47,446 nt of DNA from positions 1 to 47,446 of the forward strand of contig CAKQXZ010000008.1 of the NCBI GenBank assembly GCA_934292955.1, given 5' to 3'. Made by a program: the position numbers and the translations under genes. Positions 1-7,846 of this stretch are shown piece by piece. This DNA comes from an uncultured Clostridia bacterium. Lineage in GTDB: Bacteria; Bacillota_A; Clostridia; Christensenellales; Borkfalkiaceae. Position 1 is the stretch's first letter; every line of letters begins with the position of its first letter. The notes under the pieces were generated by a model. That model was not told the DNA's origin. It searched no databases and worked only from the letters and a program-made list of their open reading frames with translations.

Positions 1-1
1 T

Positions 2-334
2 TTACAGGTTTACCATATCTTTATTGATAAACTTTCGCAAAAACCGTATTCTTTACTTTCGGTGGGCGGTCAGGCAAAGTTGCTTATCGAGCAAGAACAA
101 ATATTTATAAATCTTTCGCTGGAAGAACAATGTAAAGTACTGTTTGAAATCATGAAGTTAATGCAATGTAATGCTACATTATCTGATTTGAAGAAAATAG
201 GCGGTGTAGGACAGGCTGGAGTTCTTTTGCGTAATAAATTTTTATCGCCCGACGAAAAAGTGTTGCTTATAACTCAATCGCCCACAGGGTATTACAGAAA
301 CACCGTAAATCTTACGGATTATTACAAGGCATGA
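2..334 (+). CDS. cas9: Cas9 C-terminal fragment (cut by window edge)
   Basis: The reading frame is open from base 2, so this is the tail of a larger gene entering from the left; about 110 residues are visible. The end reads LLITQSPTGYYRNTVNLT, matching the conserved Cas9 C-terminus in the PAM-interacting domain (family pattern: IHQSxTGLYExRIDL). Cas9 is the RNA-guided DNA endonuclease of type II CRISPR systems. Its stop overlaps the cas1 start (ATGA), and cas1, cas2 and csn2 follow, the standard II-A order. The nuclease domains and any upstream tracrRNA lie outside the window, so activity cannot be judged. Identification rests on the short motif plus context. Confidence 0.9.
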   Translation, partial: LQVYHIFIDKLSQKPYSLLSVGGQAKLLIEQEQIFINLSLEEQCKVLFEIMKLMQCNATLSDLKKIGGVGQAGVLLRNKFLSPDEKVLLITQSPTGYYRNTVNLTDYYKA

Positions 335-1197
335 GTTGGCGAACGGTGGTCGTTTCGTCGCGTTGCAAGTTAGAATATAAACTCGGGTATATGATTTGCC
401 GCGGCGAAAAGACCAAAAAAATTCATTTGTCCGAGATATCTTCCTTAATAATAGAAACGCCGGCGGTCGCGCTTACCGCCGTGCTTGTTTCCGAACTTGT
501 AAAAAACAAAATAAACATTGTTTTTTGTGACGAAAAACATAATCCGTCGTCGCAGATTTTGCCCTTTTACGGTTGCCACGATTGCAGCGGTAAAATAAAA
601 AATCAACTTGTCTGGACGGACGATATTAAAAGCGAAGTCTGGGCGCAGATAGTAAAATATAAAATTTTACAACAAGCGTCGCTTATGTTGCTTGCGGGCT
701 CTTCCCGTGCGGAAATGCTTTTCGAGTATATTTCTCAAGTTCAATCGGGCGATATTTCAAACAGAGAAGGGCATGCCGCAAAGGTGTATTTTAACGACGT
801 TTTCGGGCAGGAGTTTTCAAGGTCGGATAATTGCTTCATAAACTCTGCGCTCAATTACGGATACGCTTTACTGCTTTCCGCGTTTAATCGTGAAATAGTT
901 CTATGCGGTTACGATACGCGACTTGGTTTATTTCACCGCAACGAGTTCAATTATTTCAATTTATCAAGCGATTTAATGGAGCCGTTCCGCCCGATTATAG
1001 ACAGAATGGTTTACGAATTGCACGGCACTGAGTTTTGCCACGAACATAAACGCATTATGCAGAACGTTTTTAACATAAAAGTTAAAATCGCCGGTAAGGA
1101 GAGAACGGTTAACGACGCCGTTTCCGAATATGTAAAAAGCGTTTTCGACGCGCTTAATCAATGCGACGTAAGTCTTATAAAAAATTATGAGTTATAG
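331..1197 (+). CDS. cas1: CRISPR-associated endonuclease Cas1 (type II)
   Basis: At 288 residues this is normal length for type II Cas1, the integrase subunit of the Cas1-Cas2 spacer acquisition complex. The catalytic metal-binding set is visible: Glu146 in NREGHAAKVYFN, His202 in GLFH and Asp214 in SDLMEPFRP, all in the usual surroundings. The ATG overlaps the cas9 stop and the 3' end overlaps cas2, so the four cas genes form one translationally coupled unit. Nothing suggests damage; acquisition should be functional if the upstream Cas9 is intact. Confidence 0.97.
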   Translation: MSWRTVVVSSRCKLEYKLGYMICRGEKTKKIHLSEISSLIIETPAVALTAVLVSELVKNKINIVFCDEKHNPSSQILPFYGCHDCSGKIKNQLVWTDDIKSEVWAQIVKYKILQQASLMLLAGSSRAEMLFEYISQVQSGDISNREGHAAKVYFNDVFGQEFSRSDNCFINSALNYGYALLLSAFNREIVLCGYDTRLGLFHRNEFNYFNLSSDLMEPFRPIIDRMVYELHGTEFCHEHKRIMQNVFNIKVKIAGKERTVNDAVSEYVKSVFDALNQCDVSLIKNYEL

Positions 1198-1507
1198 ATT
1201 TATGAGAATTGTTGTATTTTTCGATCTGCCGGTAGAAACGTCAAAAGAACGGGCTGACTATCGCGCATTCCGCAAATTCCTTATCAAAAGCGGATATGTT
1301 ATGATGCAAGAGTCGGTTTACAGTAAAATCGTGCTTAACAATACCGCTTGCGACGCGGCTATTTCAAACTTACGAAAACACAAAATAAACAAAGGTTTGG
1401 TTCAGATTCTTACCGTAACCGAGCGGCAGTTCGAGCGGATGGAATTTCTTGTCGGCGAAGCGGACGGAACTTTTGAAACAAGCGATAAGCGGCTTATTAT
1501 CGTTTAG
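1187..1507 (+). CDS. cas2: CRISPR-associated protein Cas2
   Basis: This 106-residue protein begins MSYRFMRIVVFFDLP, the ferredoxin-like first strand of type II Cas2, with the conserved Asp13 in FFDLP. Cas2 dimers bridge two Cas1 dimers in the integration complex. The start overlaps the last 11 bases of cas1. The ATG at 1187 is preferred over the in-frame ATG at 1202 because type II Cas2 proteins usually begin MSYRxMR. It ends immediately before csn2. Confidence 0.96.
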   Translation: MSYRFMRIVVFFDLPVETSKERADYRAFRKFLIKSGYVMMQESVYSKIVLNNTACDAAISNLRKHKINKGLVQILTVTERQFERMEFLVGEADGTFETSDKRLIIV

Positions 1508-1522
1508 GTGGCTGAGTGTATT

Positions 1523-2194
1523 ATGAATTTAAGTCATTTCGATTTTTCCGCTCCGTTGTTTTTCAAAGAGAACTATGCAATGTTGGTGGTTGAAAACGCG
1601 GGTAAACTTTTTGAATATTGCAACGATTTGTTTATGCAACAGCAGGGCGAAGACGGGCGTTTTATTATTTTTGACGGAGATAAAGAAATATCTTTCAAAA
1701 AAAGCGGGCATATTATATTCGATTTTTTCAATCTTTCCGTCGACGATAAAAAAATAGTAAACGGATTGCTTGCCAAACTGCAAAAAATTTCAGACGAAAA
1801 ATTTGTTTCTGAGCAGTGGAATATACGCTGCAAACTTATCGATTTATTAGAAAAACTCAATTTCGAATGCGGTTATCCTATAGAATATAACGAAGAATTT
1901 GCCGTTACCGAACTGCTTAAAGCGGTTAAAGTTTTGCCAAAATCCGAATATGACGGCATTCTTGAAAAAACGGCAAATTATATCGACGCGGTTTGCGAGT
2001 TTACCGATATTAAACTTATAGTTTTTGTCGGCTTATGCGAATTTTTTAATGCGGAAGAGTTCGAAAGTTTTGCTAAGCACGTTGCTTATTCGTCTGTTAA
2101 CGTCCTTATGATAGAAAAACGTCAACCGTCGTTTGATACTGATAAAAAAATGATGATTATAGATAACGATTTGTGCGAAATACTTGTAAATTAG
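1523..2194 (+). CDS. csn2: Csn2, type II-A adaptation protein
   Basis: Csn2 marks the II-A subtype; its tetrameric ring binds double-stranded DNA ends and is needed for spacer acquisition. About 224 residues fit the short Csn2 group. The N-terminus (MNLSHFDFSAPLFF, then LVVENAGKLFEYCNDL) follows the family pattern of a short beta hairpin and the L-V/I-E-N motif. The ATG at 1523 is chosen because AGGTGG lies 11 bases upstream; a GTG at 1508, directly after the cas2 stop, is the alternative and adds five residues. The CRISPR array starts 85 bases downstream. Csn2 is poorly conserved, so position in the operon carries part of the call. Confidence 0.88.
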   Translation: MNLSHFDFSAPLFFKENYAMLVVENAGKLFEYCNDLFMQQQGEDGRFIIFDGDKEISFKKSGHIIFDFFNLSVDDKKIVNGLLAKLQKISDEKFVSEQWNIRCKLIDLLEKLNFECGYPIEYNEEFAVTELLKAVKVLPKSEYDGILEKTANYIDAVCEFTDIKLIVFVGLCEFFNAEEFESFAKHVAYSSVNVLMIEKRQPSFDTDKKMMIIDNDLCEILVN

Positions 2195-2212
2195 CGCAGA
2201 AAGTGTTATATT
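2184..2212 (+). promoter_or_regulatory. Possible leader promoter of the CRISPR array
   Basis: TTGTAA at 2184-2189 and TATATT at 2207-2212 are 17 bases apart. The predicted start near 2219 would place about 60 bases of leader before the first repeat. The last leader bases read AATTTGAC, resembling the TTTGAG leader anchor known from other II-A arrays. Confidence 0.45.
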
Positions 2213-2279
2213 TATAGCGTAAGATGCATCTTTACCGTTTAAGAATTGCGTGTGGTGCGCAAAAATGCTCAAATTTGAC

Positions 2280-2709
2280 GTTTGAGTATGGTGTAATCTT
2301 AAATGGTAGTCAAACTTCTTTACATAAGATATCATCGCGGGAAGGGTTTGAGTATGGTGTAATCTTAAATGGTAGTCAAACGAGACGAAGCCTGTCTGTT
2401 CGTCTGTTTAAGTTTGAGTATGGTGTAATCTTAAATGGTAGTCAAACATTAGCATACTATGAATTCGGCGGGCAAGAGTTTGAGTATGGTGTAATCTTAA
2501 ATGGTAGTCAAACATATTGATAGTCACCTGTTGTTGTTCTGTAGTTTGAGTATGGTGTAATCTTAAATGGTAGTCAAACGTATTTAATAAAAAATGAGTA
2601 TGCAGACTCGTTTGAGTATGGTGTAATCTTAAATGGTAGTCAAACACTTGTATCTTTACGATAGCCGCGCTTATCGTTTGAGTATGGTGTAATCTTAAGG
2701 TAGTCAGTC
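2280..2709 (+). CRISPR. Type II-A CRISPR array, 7 repeats and 6 spacers
   Basis: Six identical 36-base repeats start at 2280, 2346, 2412, 2478, 2544 and 2610. Each begins GTTTGAGTATGGTGTAATC and ends GGTAGTCAAAC, so the ends are complementary. All six spacers are exactly 30 bases. The seventh repeat (2676 to about 2709) is degenerate: it has lost two bases in the middle and its last bases read CAGTC instead of CAAAC. The leader is therefore on the csn2 side and the array is read on the plus strand. Every repeat carries TGGTGTAAT, which resembles an extended -10 element. Peptide-like reading frames across the array on either strand are repeat artefacts. No anti-repeat (tracrRNA) was seen in the window. 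Confidence 0.98.
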
Positions 2710-2743
2710 TAAATTATTAAAAATTGATATAAAGGAGCGTATT

Positions 2744-3283
2744 ATGGCGAATAAGTACAAAGGCACGCAGACCGAAAAGAATCTGATGGAAGCGTTTGCC
2801 GGTGAATCTCAGGCAAGAAACAAATACACATATTTTGCGTCTAAGGCGAAAAAGGACGGTTACGAGCAGATTTCTGAATTATTTCTGAAGACTGCCGATA
2901 ACGAAAAAGAGCATGCAAAAATGTGGTTTAAGGAACTGAACGGAATCGGCGATACCGCAGAAAATCTTGCCGCGGCAGCCGAAGGCGAAAATTACGAATG
3001 GACGGATATGTACGAATGCTTTGCAAAGACAGCCGAAGAAGAAGGCTTTTTTGACCTTGCCGTAAAATTCCGTCTTGTCGCCGCGATAGAAAAACAGCAC
3101 GAAGAACGTTATCGCGCGTTGCTCAAAAACATAAACGATCAAAAAGTGTTTGCTAAAGGCAGTATAGTTATTTGGGAATGCCGTAATTGCGGTCATATCG
3201 TTATCGGCGAAAAAGCCCCCGAAGTCTGCCCAGTTTGCGCGCATCCGCAGTCTTATTTCGAAGTGAAAGCGGAAAACTATTAA
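2744..3283 (+). CDS. rbr: Rubrerythrin
   Basis: This 179-residue protein has two domains. Residues 1 to about 140 form a ferritin-like diiron domain with glutamates in [24 protein letters not shown] and EKQHEERY. Residues 145-175 form a rubredoxin-like iron site with the pairs CRNCG and CPVCA. Rubrerythrin reduces hydrogen peroxide in the cytoplasm of anaerobes, taking electrons from rubredoxin or NADH-linked reductases. AAAGGAG lies just upstream of the ATG. Only 34 bases separate it from the last CRISPR repeat, so it is either read from the array or uses a promoter within the last repeat. A dispersed 16-base motif and a terminator follow. Confidence 0.97.
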   Translation: MANKYKGTQTEKNLMEAFAGESQARNKYTYFASKAKKDGYEQISELFLKTADNEKEHAKMWFKELNGIGDTAENLAAAAEGENYEWTDMYECFAKTAEEEGFFDLAVKFRLVAAIEKQHEERYRALLKNINDQKVFAKGSIVIWECRNCGHIVIGEKAPEVCPVCAHPQSYFEVKAENY

Positions 3284-3297
3284 GTCGCAAAATATGC

Positions 3298-3313
3298 GAT
3301 AATCGACCTATAG
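3298..3313 (+). repeat. Dispersed intergenic motif, copy 1
   Basis: GATAATCGACCTATAG lies 14 bases after the rbr stop and before the rbr terminator. Flanking GC and GC could extend a short imperfect stem. This is the only copy without a nearby T run of five. Confidence 0.85.
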
Positions 3314-3340
3314 CGCTATATTTCACATAAGTCACATTAA

Positions 3341-3368
3341 AAATCCGCTTTTTGCAGCGGATTTTTTT
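3341..3368 (+). terminator. Rho-independent terminator after rbr
   Basis: The 8-base stem AAATCCGC / GCGGATTT has an 8-base loop and runs into a seven-T tract. Confidence 0.9.
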
Positions 3369-3404
3369 ATGGGTTGCATATGTTTTAAGTTGCGCCCATA
3401 ATTG

Positions 3405-3433
3405 TTGACAATTACGGCAAAATCATGTAATAT
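3405..3433 (+). promoter_or_regulatory. Likely sigma-A promoter of the patatin-like gene
   Basis: TTGACA (3405-3410) is 17 bases from TAATAT (3428-3433). A better hexamer, TATAAT at 3431-3436, overlaps it but is 20 bases away from the -35. Confidence 0.5.
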
Positions 3434-3555
3434 AATACTCATACTAATAATATTTACAATCGGGTTAGTATGCGTAACGGTCGTTTTTGCGGCTGAAAAT
3501 GCATAAAAATAGCCGTTTCAAGGCTGTTTGATTGCTTCTTGTTTGCTTTGGATTT

Positions 3556-4365
3556 ATGAATATATTCAAAAAACTTTTCAAAAAAAAGAAAAAAACGCTC
3601 GGAATCGCGCTCGGAAGCGGCGGCTCTAAGGGTATGGCTCTTATCGGTATTCTGCGCGCTTTCGACGAAGAAAATATATCTTTCGATTTCGTCGCGGGGA
3701 CGAGCATCGGCTCGGTCGTGGGCGCGATGTATGCCGCGGGGTATTCGTCGGCTTCTATGGTCGGCTACCTTAACGAAATCAACTTGTTTGCGTTAACAAA
3801 TCTGGTAAAATACACGCTTGCGGGCAAAACGGTCGAAGGCGTTTTCGACGACGTTGTCGGCGGTTCGACCTTCGAAGACCTTTCTTTGCCGTATGCCGCA
3901 ATCGCGGCCGACTTGAAAACGGGCGAGCAGGCGGTTATAAAATCGGGCAAAGTGTCTAAAGCGATGCGTGCGTCGTCTGCCGTGCCGCCAATGCTTAAAC
4001 CGGTAGAGGTCGACGGAAGAATGCTTGTAGACGGGGCGTGCGTTAACTCGGTTCCGTCTGACGTAGTAAAAGATATGGGTGCCGATTTCGTTATTGGCGT
4101 AAACCTTTCCGCAGACTACCCCACGAACGTAAAAATGAAAACCACGCTCGACGAAAAGTACCCCGGTCACGGCGTAAAGTTTTGCGACAGATTTACCGCA
4201 GGGCGCAAATTTTCGGACTATCTTTTAGAACCCGATCTTAAAAACTATTCGTCGGCAACCATATCCAAAGCAAAACTTCAGGAAATGTACGAAACAGGCT
4301 ACGAACTCGCAAAGGCAAAAATGCCCGAAATCAAGGCGCTGCTTAAAAAGAAAAAAATTATCTGA
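3556..4365 (+). CDS. Patatin-like phospholipase (RssA/YchK type)
   Basis: The protein is about 269 residues. It shows the patatin oxyanion loop GSGGSKGMA, the nucleophile elbow GTSIG with the catalytic Ser, and the DGA motif of the Ser-Asp dyad (LVDGACVNSVP). Such small bacterial patatins are serine acyl hydrolases acting on membrane lipids; the physiological substrate is usually unknown. The N-terminus is strongly basic (FKKLFKKKKKT), suggesting contact with acidic membrane surfaces. The ATG at 3556 is preferred over a TTG at 3532, although neither has a convincing ribosome binding site. Fifty-eight bases separate it from aroC. A long minus-strand frame overlapping it is a shadow. Confidence 0.9.
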   Translation: MNIFKKLFKKKKKTLGIALGSGGSKGMALIGILRAFDEENISFDFVAGTSIGSVVGAMYAAGYSSASMVGYLNEINLFALTNLVKYTLAGKTVEGVFDDVVGGSTFEDLSLPYAAIAADLKTGEQAVIKSGKVSKAMRASSAVPPMLKPVEVDGRMLVDGACVNSVPSDVVKDMGADFVIGVNLSADYPTNVKMKTTLDEKYPGHGVKFCDRFTAGRKFSDYLLEPDLKNYSSATISKAKLQEMYETGYELAKAKMPEIKALLKKKKII

Positions 4366-4423
4366 TTTATCGGTCGGCGTTATACCGATCGGCTATTATT
4401 GTATTGACTATCGGCGGTGAATT

Positions 4424-5602
4424 ATGCAATTATTCAAAGCGGGCGAATCCCACGGCGCGGCAATGGTCGGAATGCTTATCGGCATTCCCGCGGGAATATC
4501 CGTAGACGAAAACAGAATAAATAACGCGCTTAAAGAACGCAATCTTGCTTACGGCAGAAGCGCGCGGCAAAAAGCCGAACTTGACGAAATTGCCCTTATT
4601 ACGGGCGTTTCTGGCGGAGTTACCATAGGCAATAACGTTGCGTTTGTAATAAAAAACAACGTTCGTACCACATCTGAAACCGATTGCGTTGCGTTAAATG
4701 CCGAAAACTGTTCCGGTTGCAAAAATGCAAAAACTGAATGCTCGTCGTATAAAAGTAAATCCGGCGAATGCGGATTGCCGCCGCTTACCGAACTAAGACC
4801 GGGGCATGCCGATCTCCCTGGCGTAGTAAAATACGGCTTGAAAGACGCGCGCAATATTGCCGAAGGTTCGTCTGCAAGGAACACTTGTCTTGACGTGGTT
4901 GCGGGCGAAGTTGCGCTTTCTATGCTTGAAAATCTCGGCGTTTCGGTCGCTGCGTTTGTCCGTTCTGTGGGAGATTGCGCGGACAACGGCGAGTATTCTT
5001 TCAATGCGGTAAAAGATTGCAAAAGTCCTTTCTTTTCGCCGTCGGAAGAGTTTTCGGATAAGTTCAGAACCGAAACCGACAGAGTGCGCGAACTTGGCGA
5101 TACCGTCGGCGGAGTAGTCGAACTCAGGGTAAAAGGCATTAAAGCGGGGCTTGGCAATTATAAGTGCGAAAACCGCATTAACGGTGCTATAGCCGCAGAT
5201 TTAATGTCCGTTCAGGCGGTAAAAGGCGTTTATTTCGGCGTTTCGCCGTTTGATAAAGGGCTTTACGGAAGCGAATATGCAGACAAACTTGTAAGCGATA
5301 AATCTACAGTAAAAGTCGAAACGAGCAACAGCGGCGGAATAGACGGCGGAATGACTAACGGGGCTGAAGTTGTTGTTACCGTTGGGATAAAACCTATTCC
5401 GACAACGAAAAACGGCGTGCCGTCTGTCGATGTGTTCGGCAACGCCTGCATTTCCGCAAAAGAGCGCGCGGATATAACCGCGGTATTTGCACTTTGCCCC
5501 ATACTTAAAGCGCGAATTGCGTTGACTTTATGCAACTGCATTATAAACGATCTCGGCGGCGACAGTTTGAAAAACATTGCCGAAAGATATTCTGAGTTAT
5601 AA
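4424..5602 (+). CDS. aroC: Chorismate synthase with a cysteine-rich insertion
   Basis: Chorismate synthase converts 5-enolpyruvylshikimate-3-phosphate to chorismate using reduced FMN, the last shikimate step. The signatures are present: GESHG near the start, RPGHAD around residue 125, RNIAEGSSARNT, and the C-terminal SGGIDGGMTNG. At 392 residues it is slightly long, because residues 85-118, just before RPGHAD, hold an insertion with five cysteines (88, 96, 99, 106, 116) that the family usually lacks. GGCGGTG precedes the ATG. It heads a plus-strand group with aroA-aroE, aroQ and aroK. The insertion might bind metal or be redox sensitive, which is inference only. Confidence 0.96.
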   Translation: MQLFKAGESHGAAMVGMLIGIPAGISVDENRINNALKERNLAYGRSARQKAELDEIALITGVSGGVTIGNNVAFVIKNNVRTTSETDCVALNAENCSGCKNAKTECSSYKSKSGECGLPPLTELRPGHADLPGVVKYGLKDARNIAEGSSARNTCLDVVAGEVALSMLENLGVSVAAFVRSVGDCADNGEYSFNAVKDCKSPFFSPSEEFSDKFRTETDRVRELGDTVGGVVELRVKGIKAGLGNYKCENRINGAIAADLMSVQAVKGVYFGVSPFDKGLYGSEYADKLVSDKSTVKVETSNSGGIDGGMTNGAEVVVTVGIKPIPTTKNGVPSVDVFGNACISAKERADITAVFALCPILKARIALTLCNCIINDLGGDSLKNIAERYSEL

Positions 5603-5700
5603 AATCTGCCGCTAACGTTTGCGGCATTTGAAAACGAACGTGATTTACCGGGCGGGGCGTTATAAAATTTTGCGCCGTAATAAAAGTTTGTTACCGAATT

Positions 5701-7782
5701 ATGGAAGAGAGAATTATTGAGCAAATCGACAATATAGACGCGACCTTCGAAGTGTGTGCGGATAAATCTGTGACCATCCGCGCGGTGTTGTTTGCGGCCT
5801 TTTCTTCGGGCAGATCGGTAATACATAATCCGTTGATGTGTGAAGATACGTTTGCCGCGATAGAGTGCGCAAAAACGCTGGGCGCGAAAGTCGGGCTTAT
5901 TAACGATACGCTTTATATCGACGGCGCGGAAAAAATATCTGACAACAAAATTTTTGATTGCAAGCGTAGCGGAACGGTGTTACGGTTGCTTTGCGGGTTA
6001 CTTGCGGGGGCTGAAGTCAATGCCGTTTTAACGGGCGACGAACAACTGAAAAATCGACCTATAGATCGATTATTAACGCCTTTAACCGCTCGCGGCGCAA
6101 ACATTACGGCAACGGACGGCAAACTTCCCATATATATTGCGCCCGCAAAAATAAACGATTTCTTTTATAAAATGCCTGTTGACAGCGCGCAGATAAAAAG
6201 CGCGGTAATTTTATGCGGCGTTACGGGGAATGCAAAAACCGTCATTGAAGAAAAGAATCACACGCGTGACCATACCGAAAAACTTTTGCCGTTATTCGGC
6301 GTGAACGTGTTCGTATCGGACGTTATTATCGTAGAGCCGGGCGCGCTTTCCGCCGCGACCTTAGAAATGCCGCGCGATCCGTCTGCCGCCGCATATTATC
6401 TTGCAATCGGACTTATCAAAGGACGGGTAAAAGTAAACGACATTCTTATATCCAAAAGGCGTGCGGGGTATTTATATAAACTTAAAGAATGCGGCGCGAA
6501 TATCGAATTCGTTAACGAAAGATATGTTTCGGGCGAACTTTGCGCCGACGTTATTGCCAAAAAAAGCGACCTGTCTTTTATAGAAATATCCGAACAGGAA
6601 ATACCGTCTATGATAGACGAATTGCCCGTTATCGGGCTTATAGGGGCATTTTTTAAGGGCGCAAGAATAAAAAATGCATCCGAACTCAAGGTTAAAGAAA
6701 GCGATCGTTTTACGTCGACTATAAATCTTATCAAAGCGTTCGGCGGCGGTGCAAGCCGTAGCGGAGACGACCTTATTGTTAAGGGCGGCGTAACTCCCGA
6801 ACTGTTCACGTTTACAAGCGACGACCACCGCATGGTGATGACCGCTTTTGTCGCAATGACTTGCGGCGCCGGCGGAAAACTTATCGACGATAACGGTGTA
6901 AACAAATCTTTTCCGCGTTTTTTCAAAAATTTTAATGCGTTCCGCGCATGTCTTATCGGTAAAGACGTTAGCCGCTCGCTTTCGGGCAGAACGCATAATT
7001 ATTTTATAGAAAATCTCAAAGCAATCAAAAACTACTCGTACGAACTGCTTTCCGCAGACGATAAAAAGGCGGCGGAAATATTGGAAAAATCGGCTTATAG
7101 GTCGATTAACGTAACAATTCCGCATAAAGAACTTGCTTTTACAAAAGCGAAAAATTTGTCTTTTGACGCAAAACTCGCAAAGTCCGTTAACTTTATATTC
7201 GATGGAGTCGGTTATACTTTCGACGGCGACGGGCTGATATATTCGTTACTTCTTCATAACGTAAACGTAAAAAATAAAAAAGTGCTTATCTGCGGCGCGG
7301 GCGGTGCGGGCAGAAGTATTACGGTCGCTATGTTAAAAGCGGGCGCAACAGTCTTCATTTCAAACCGCACGAAAGAAAAATTAATCGATTATATAAAATA
7401 CTATAAAAATATTGTTTCGGAAGCGTCTGAATCTGGCGGCTTGGGCGGCAGTTCAATCGATAAGTGCGGCAATTTCTCAGACTACGGCATTCCGAAAGAG
7501 TATGCGGGCGAGCGGTGCGATATTGTAATAAACGCCACGTCGTTAAAAGACGATCTGCCGATCGACAAACAAATTATAGAACAAGCAAAATTTATTGCCG
7601 ACATAAACTACGGAAACGAAACTTGTCTTTTGGTAACGGCAAAAAGTTCGGGAATAAACAACACAGACGGCAAAGAAATGCTGTTTGCGCAGAGTTATCT
7701 TGCCGACGCGCTCGTAAGCGAAAAAACGCCAAACTTCAACGAGTTCGCGCGGCTGTATAAAAATTACGACAAAAATAATTAA
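5701..7782 (+). CDS. Fused EPSP synthase - shikimate dehydrogenase (AroA-AroE)
   Basis: One uninterrupted frame of 693 residues holds two enzymes. Residues 1 to about 418 are EPSP synthase: DKS near the N-terminus, RSGTVLRLL, LTGDEQLKNRP, SAQIKSA, TRDHTEKLL, DELP, KESDR, DDHRM and KSFPRFF. Residues about 419-693 are shikimate dehydrogenase: SRSLSGRTHN for substrate, NVTIPHKE with the catalytic Lys, SVN, the Rossmann loop GAGGAGRS, SNRT for NADPH, NATS, and a C-terminal GKEML-Q segment. The usual NTD motif reads TFD, keeping the catalytic Asp. No linker, stop or frameshift separates the halves. It would catalyse the reduction of dehydroshikimate and the enolpyruvyl transfer, with AroK acting between. 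No ribosome binding site is evident at the ATG. Confidence 0.95.
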   Translation: MEERIIEQIDNIDATFEVCADKSVTIRAVLFAAFSSGRSVIHNPLMCEDTFAAIECAKTLGAKVGLINDTLYIDGAEKISDNKIFDCKRSGTVLRLLCGLLAGAEVNAVLTGDEQLKNRPIDRLLTPLTARGANITATDGKLPIYIAPAKINDFFYKMPVDSAQIKSAVILCGVTGNAKTVIEEKNHTRDHTEKLLPLFGVNVFVSDVIIVEPGALSAATLEMPRDPSAAAYYLAIGLIKGRVKVNDILISKRRAGYLYKLKECGANIEFVNERYVSGELCADVIAKKSDLSFIEISEQEIPSMIDELPVIGLIGAFFKGARIKNASELKVKESDRFTSTINLIKAFGGGASRSGDDLIVKGGVTPELFTFTSDDHRMVMTAFVAMTCGAGGKLIDDNGVNKSFPRFFKNFNAFRACLIGKDVSRSLSGRTHNYFIENLKAIKNYSYELLSADDKKAAEILEKSAYRSINVTIPHKELAFTKAKNLSFDAKLAKSVNFIFDGVGYTFDGDGLIYSLLLHNVNVKNKKVLICGAGGAGRSITVAMLKAGATVFISNRTKEKLIDYIKYYKNIVSEASESGGLGGSSIDKCGNFSDYGIPKEYAGERCDIVINATSLKDDLPIDKQIIEQAKFIADINYGNETCLLVTAKSSGINNTDGKEMLFAQSYLADALVSEKTPNFNEFARLYKNYDKNN

Positions 7783-7846
7783 ACGGCGGCAAAAGTAAAA
7801 TGCAAAAACGCGCGACGGTTGCTGCGGTCGCACGGGAAGGTAAAAA

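Noticed and set aside
2195..2279. A tracrRNA in the leader between csn2 and the array
   Set aside because: No stretch complementary to the repeat was seen here; the tracrRNA probably lies upstream of cas9, outside the window.
2224..2647. Reading frames across the CRISPR array on both strands encoding repeated peptides
   Set aside because: They are direct translations of the 36-base repeat and its complement; the periodicity is that of the array and neither has start signals.
4369..4390. A hairpin (ATCGGT/ACCGAT) before aroC as a riboswitch or attenuator
   Set aside because: A six-base stem without a conserved aptamer, T-box or alternative structure is not enough support.
4549..5157. A 202-residue minus-strand frame inside aroC
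   Set aside because: The plus strand encodes chorismate synthase with all motifs; the minus frame has Ser/Pro-rich shadow composition.
5607..5626. A short hairpin (TGCCGC/GCGGCA) after aroC as a terminator
   Set aside because: The stem is six bases with only three Ts after it, too weak to call; aroC and aroA-aroE may still be co-transcribed.
6052..6073. A motif-like AATCGACCTATAG within the aroA-aroE gene
   Set aside because: It encodes the conserved EPSP synthase residues NRPIDRLL, so protein constraint explains it, and it lacks the GAT start and T run of the intergenic copies.
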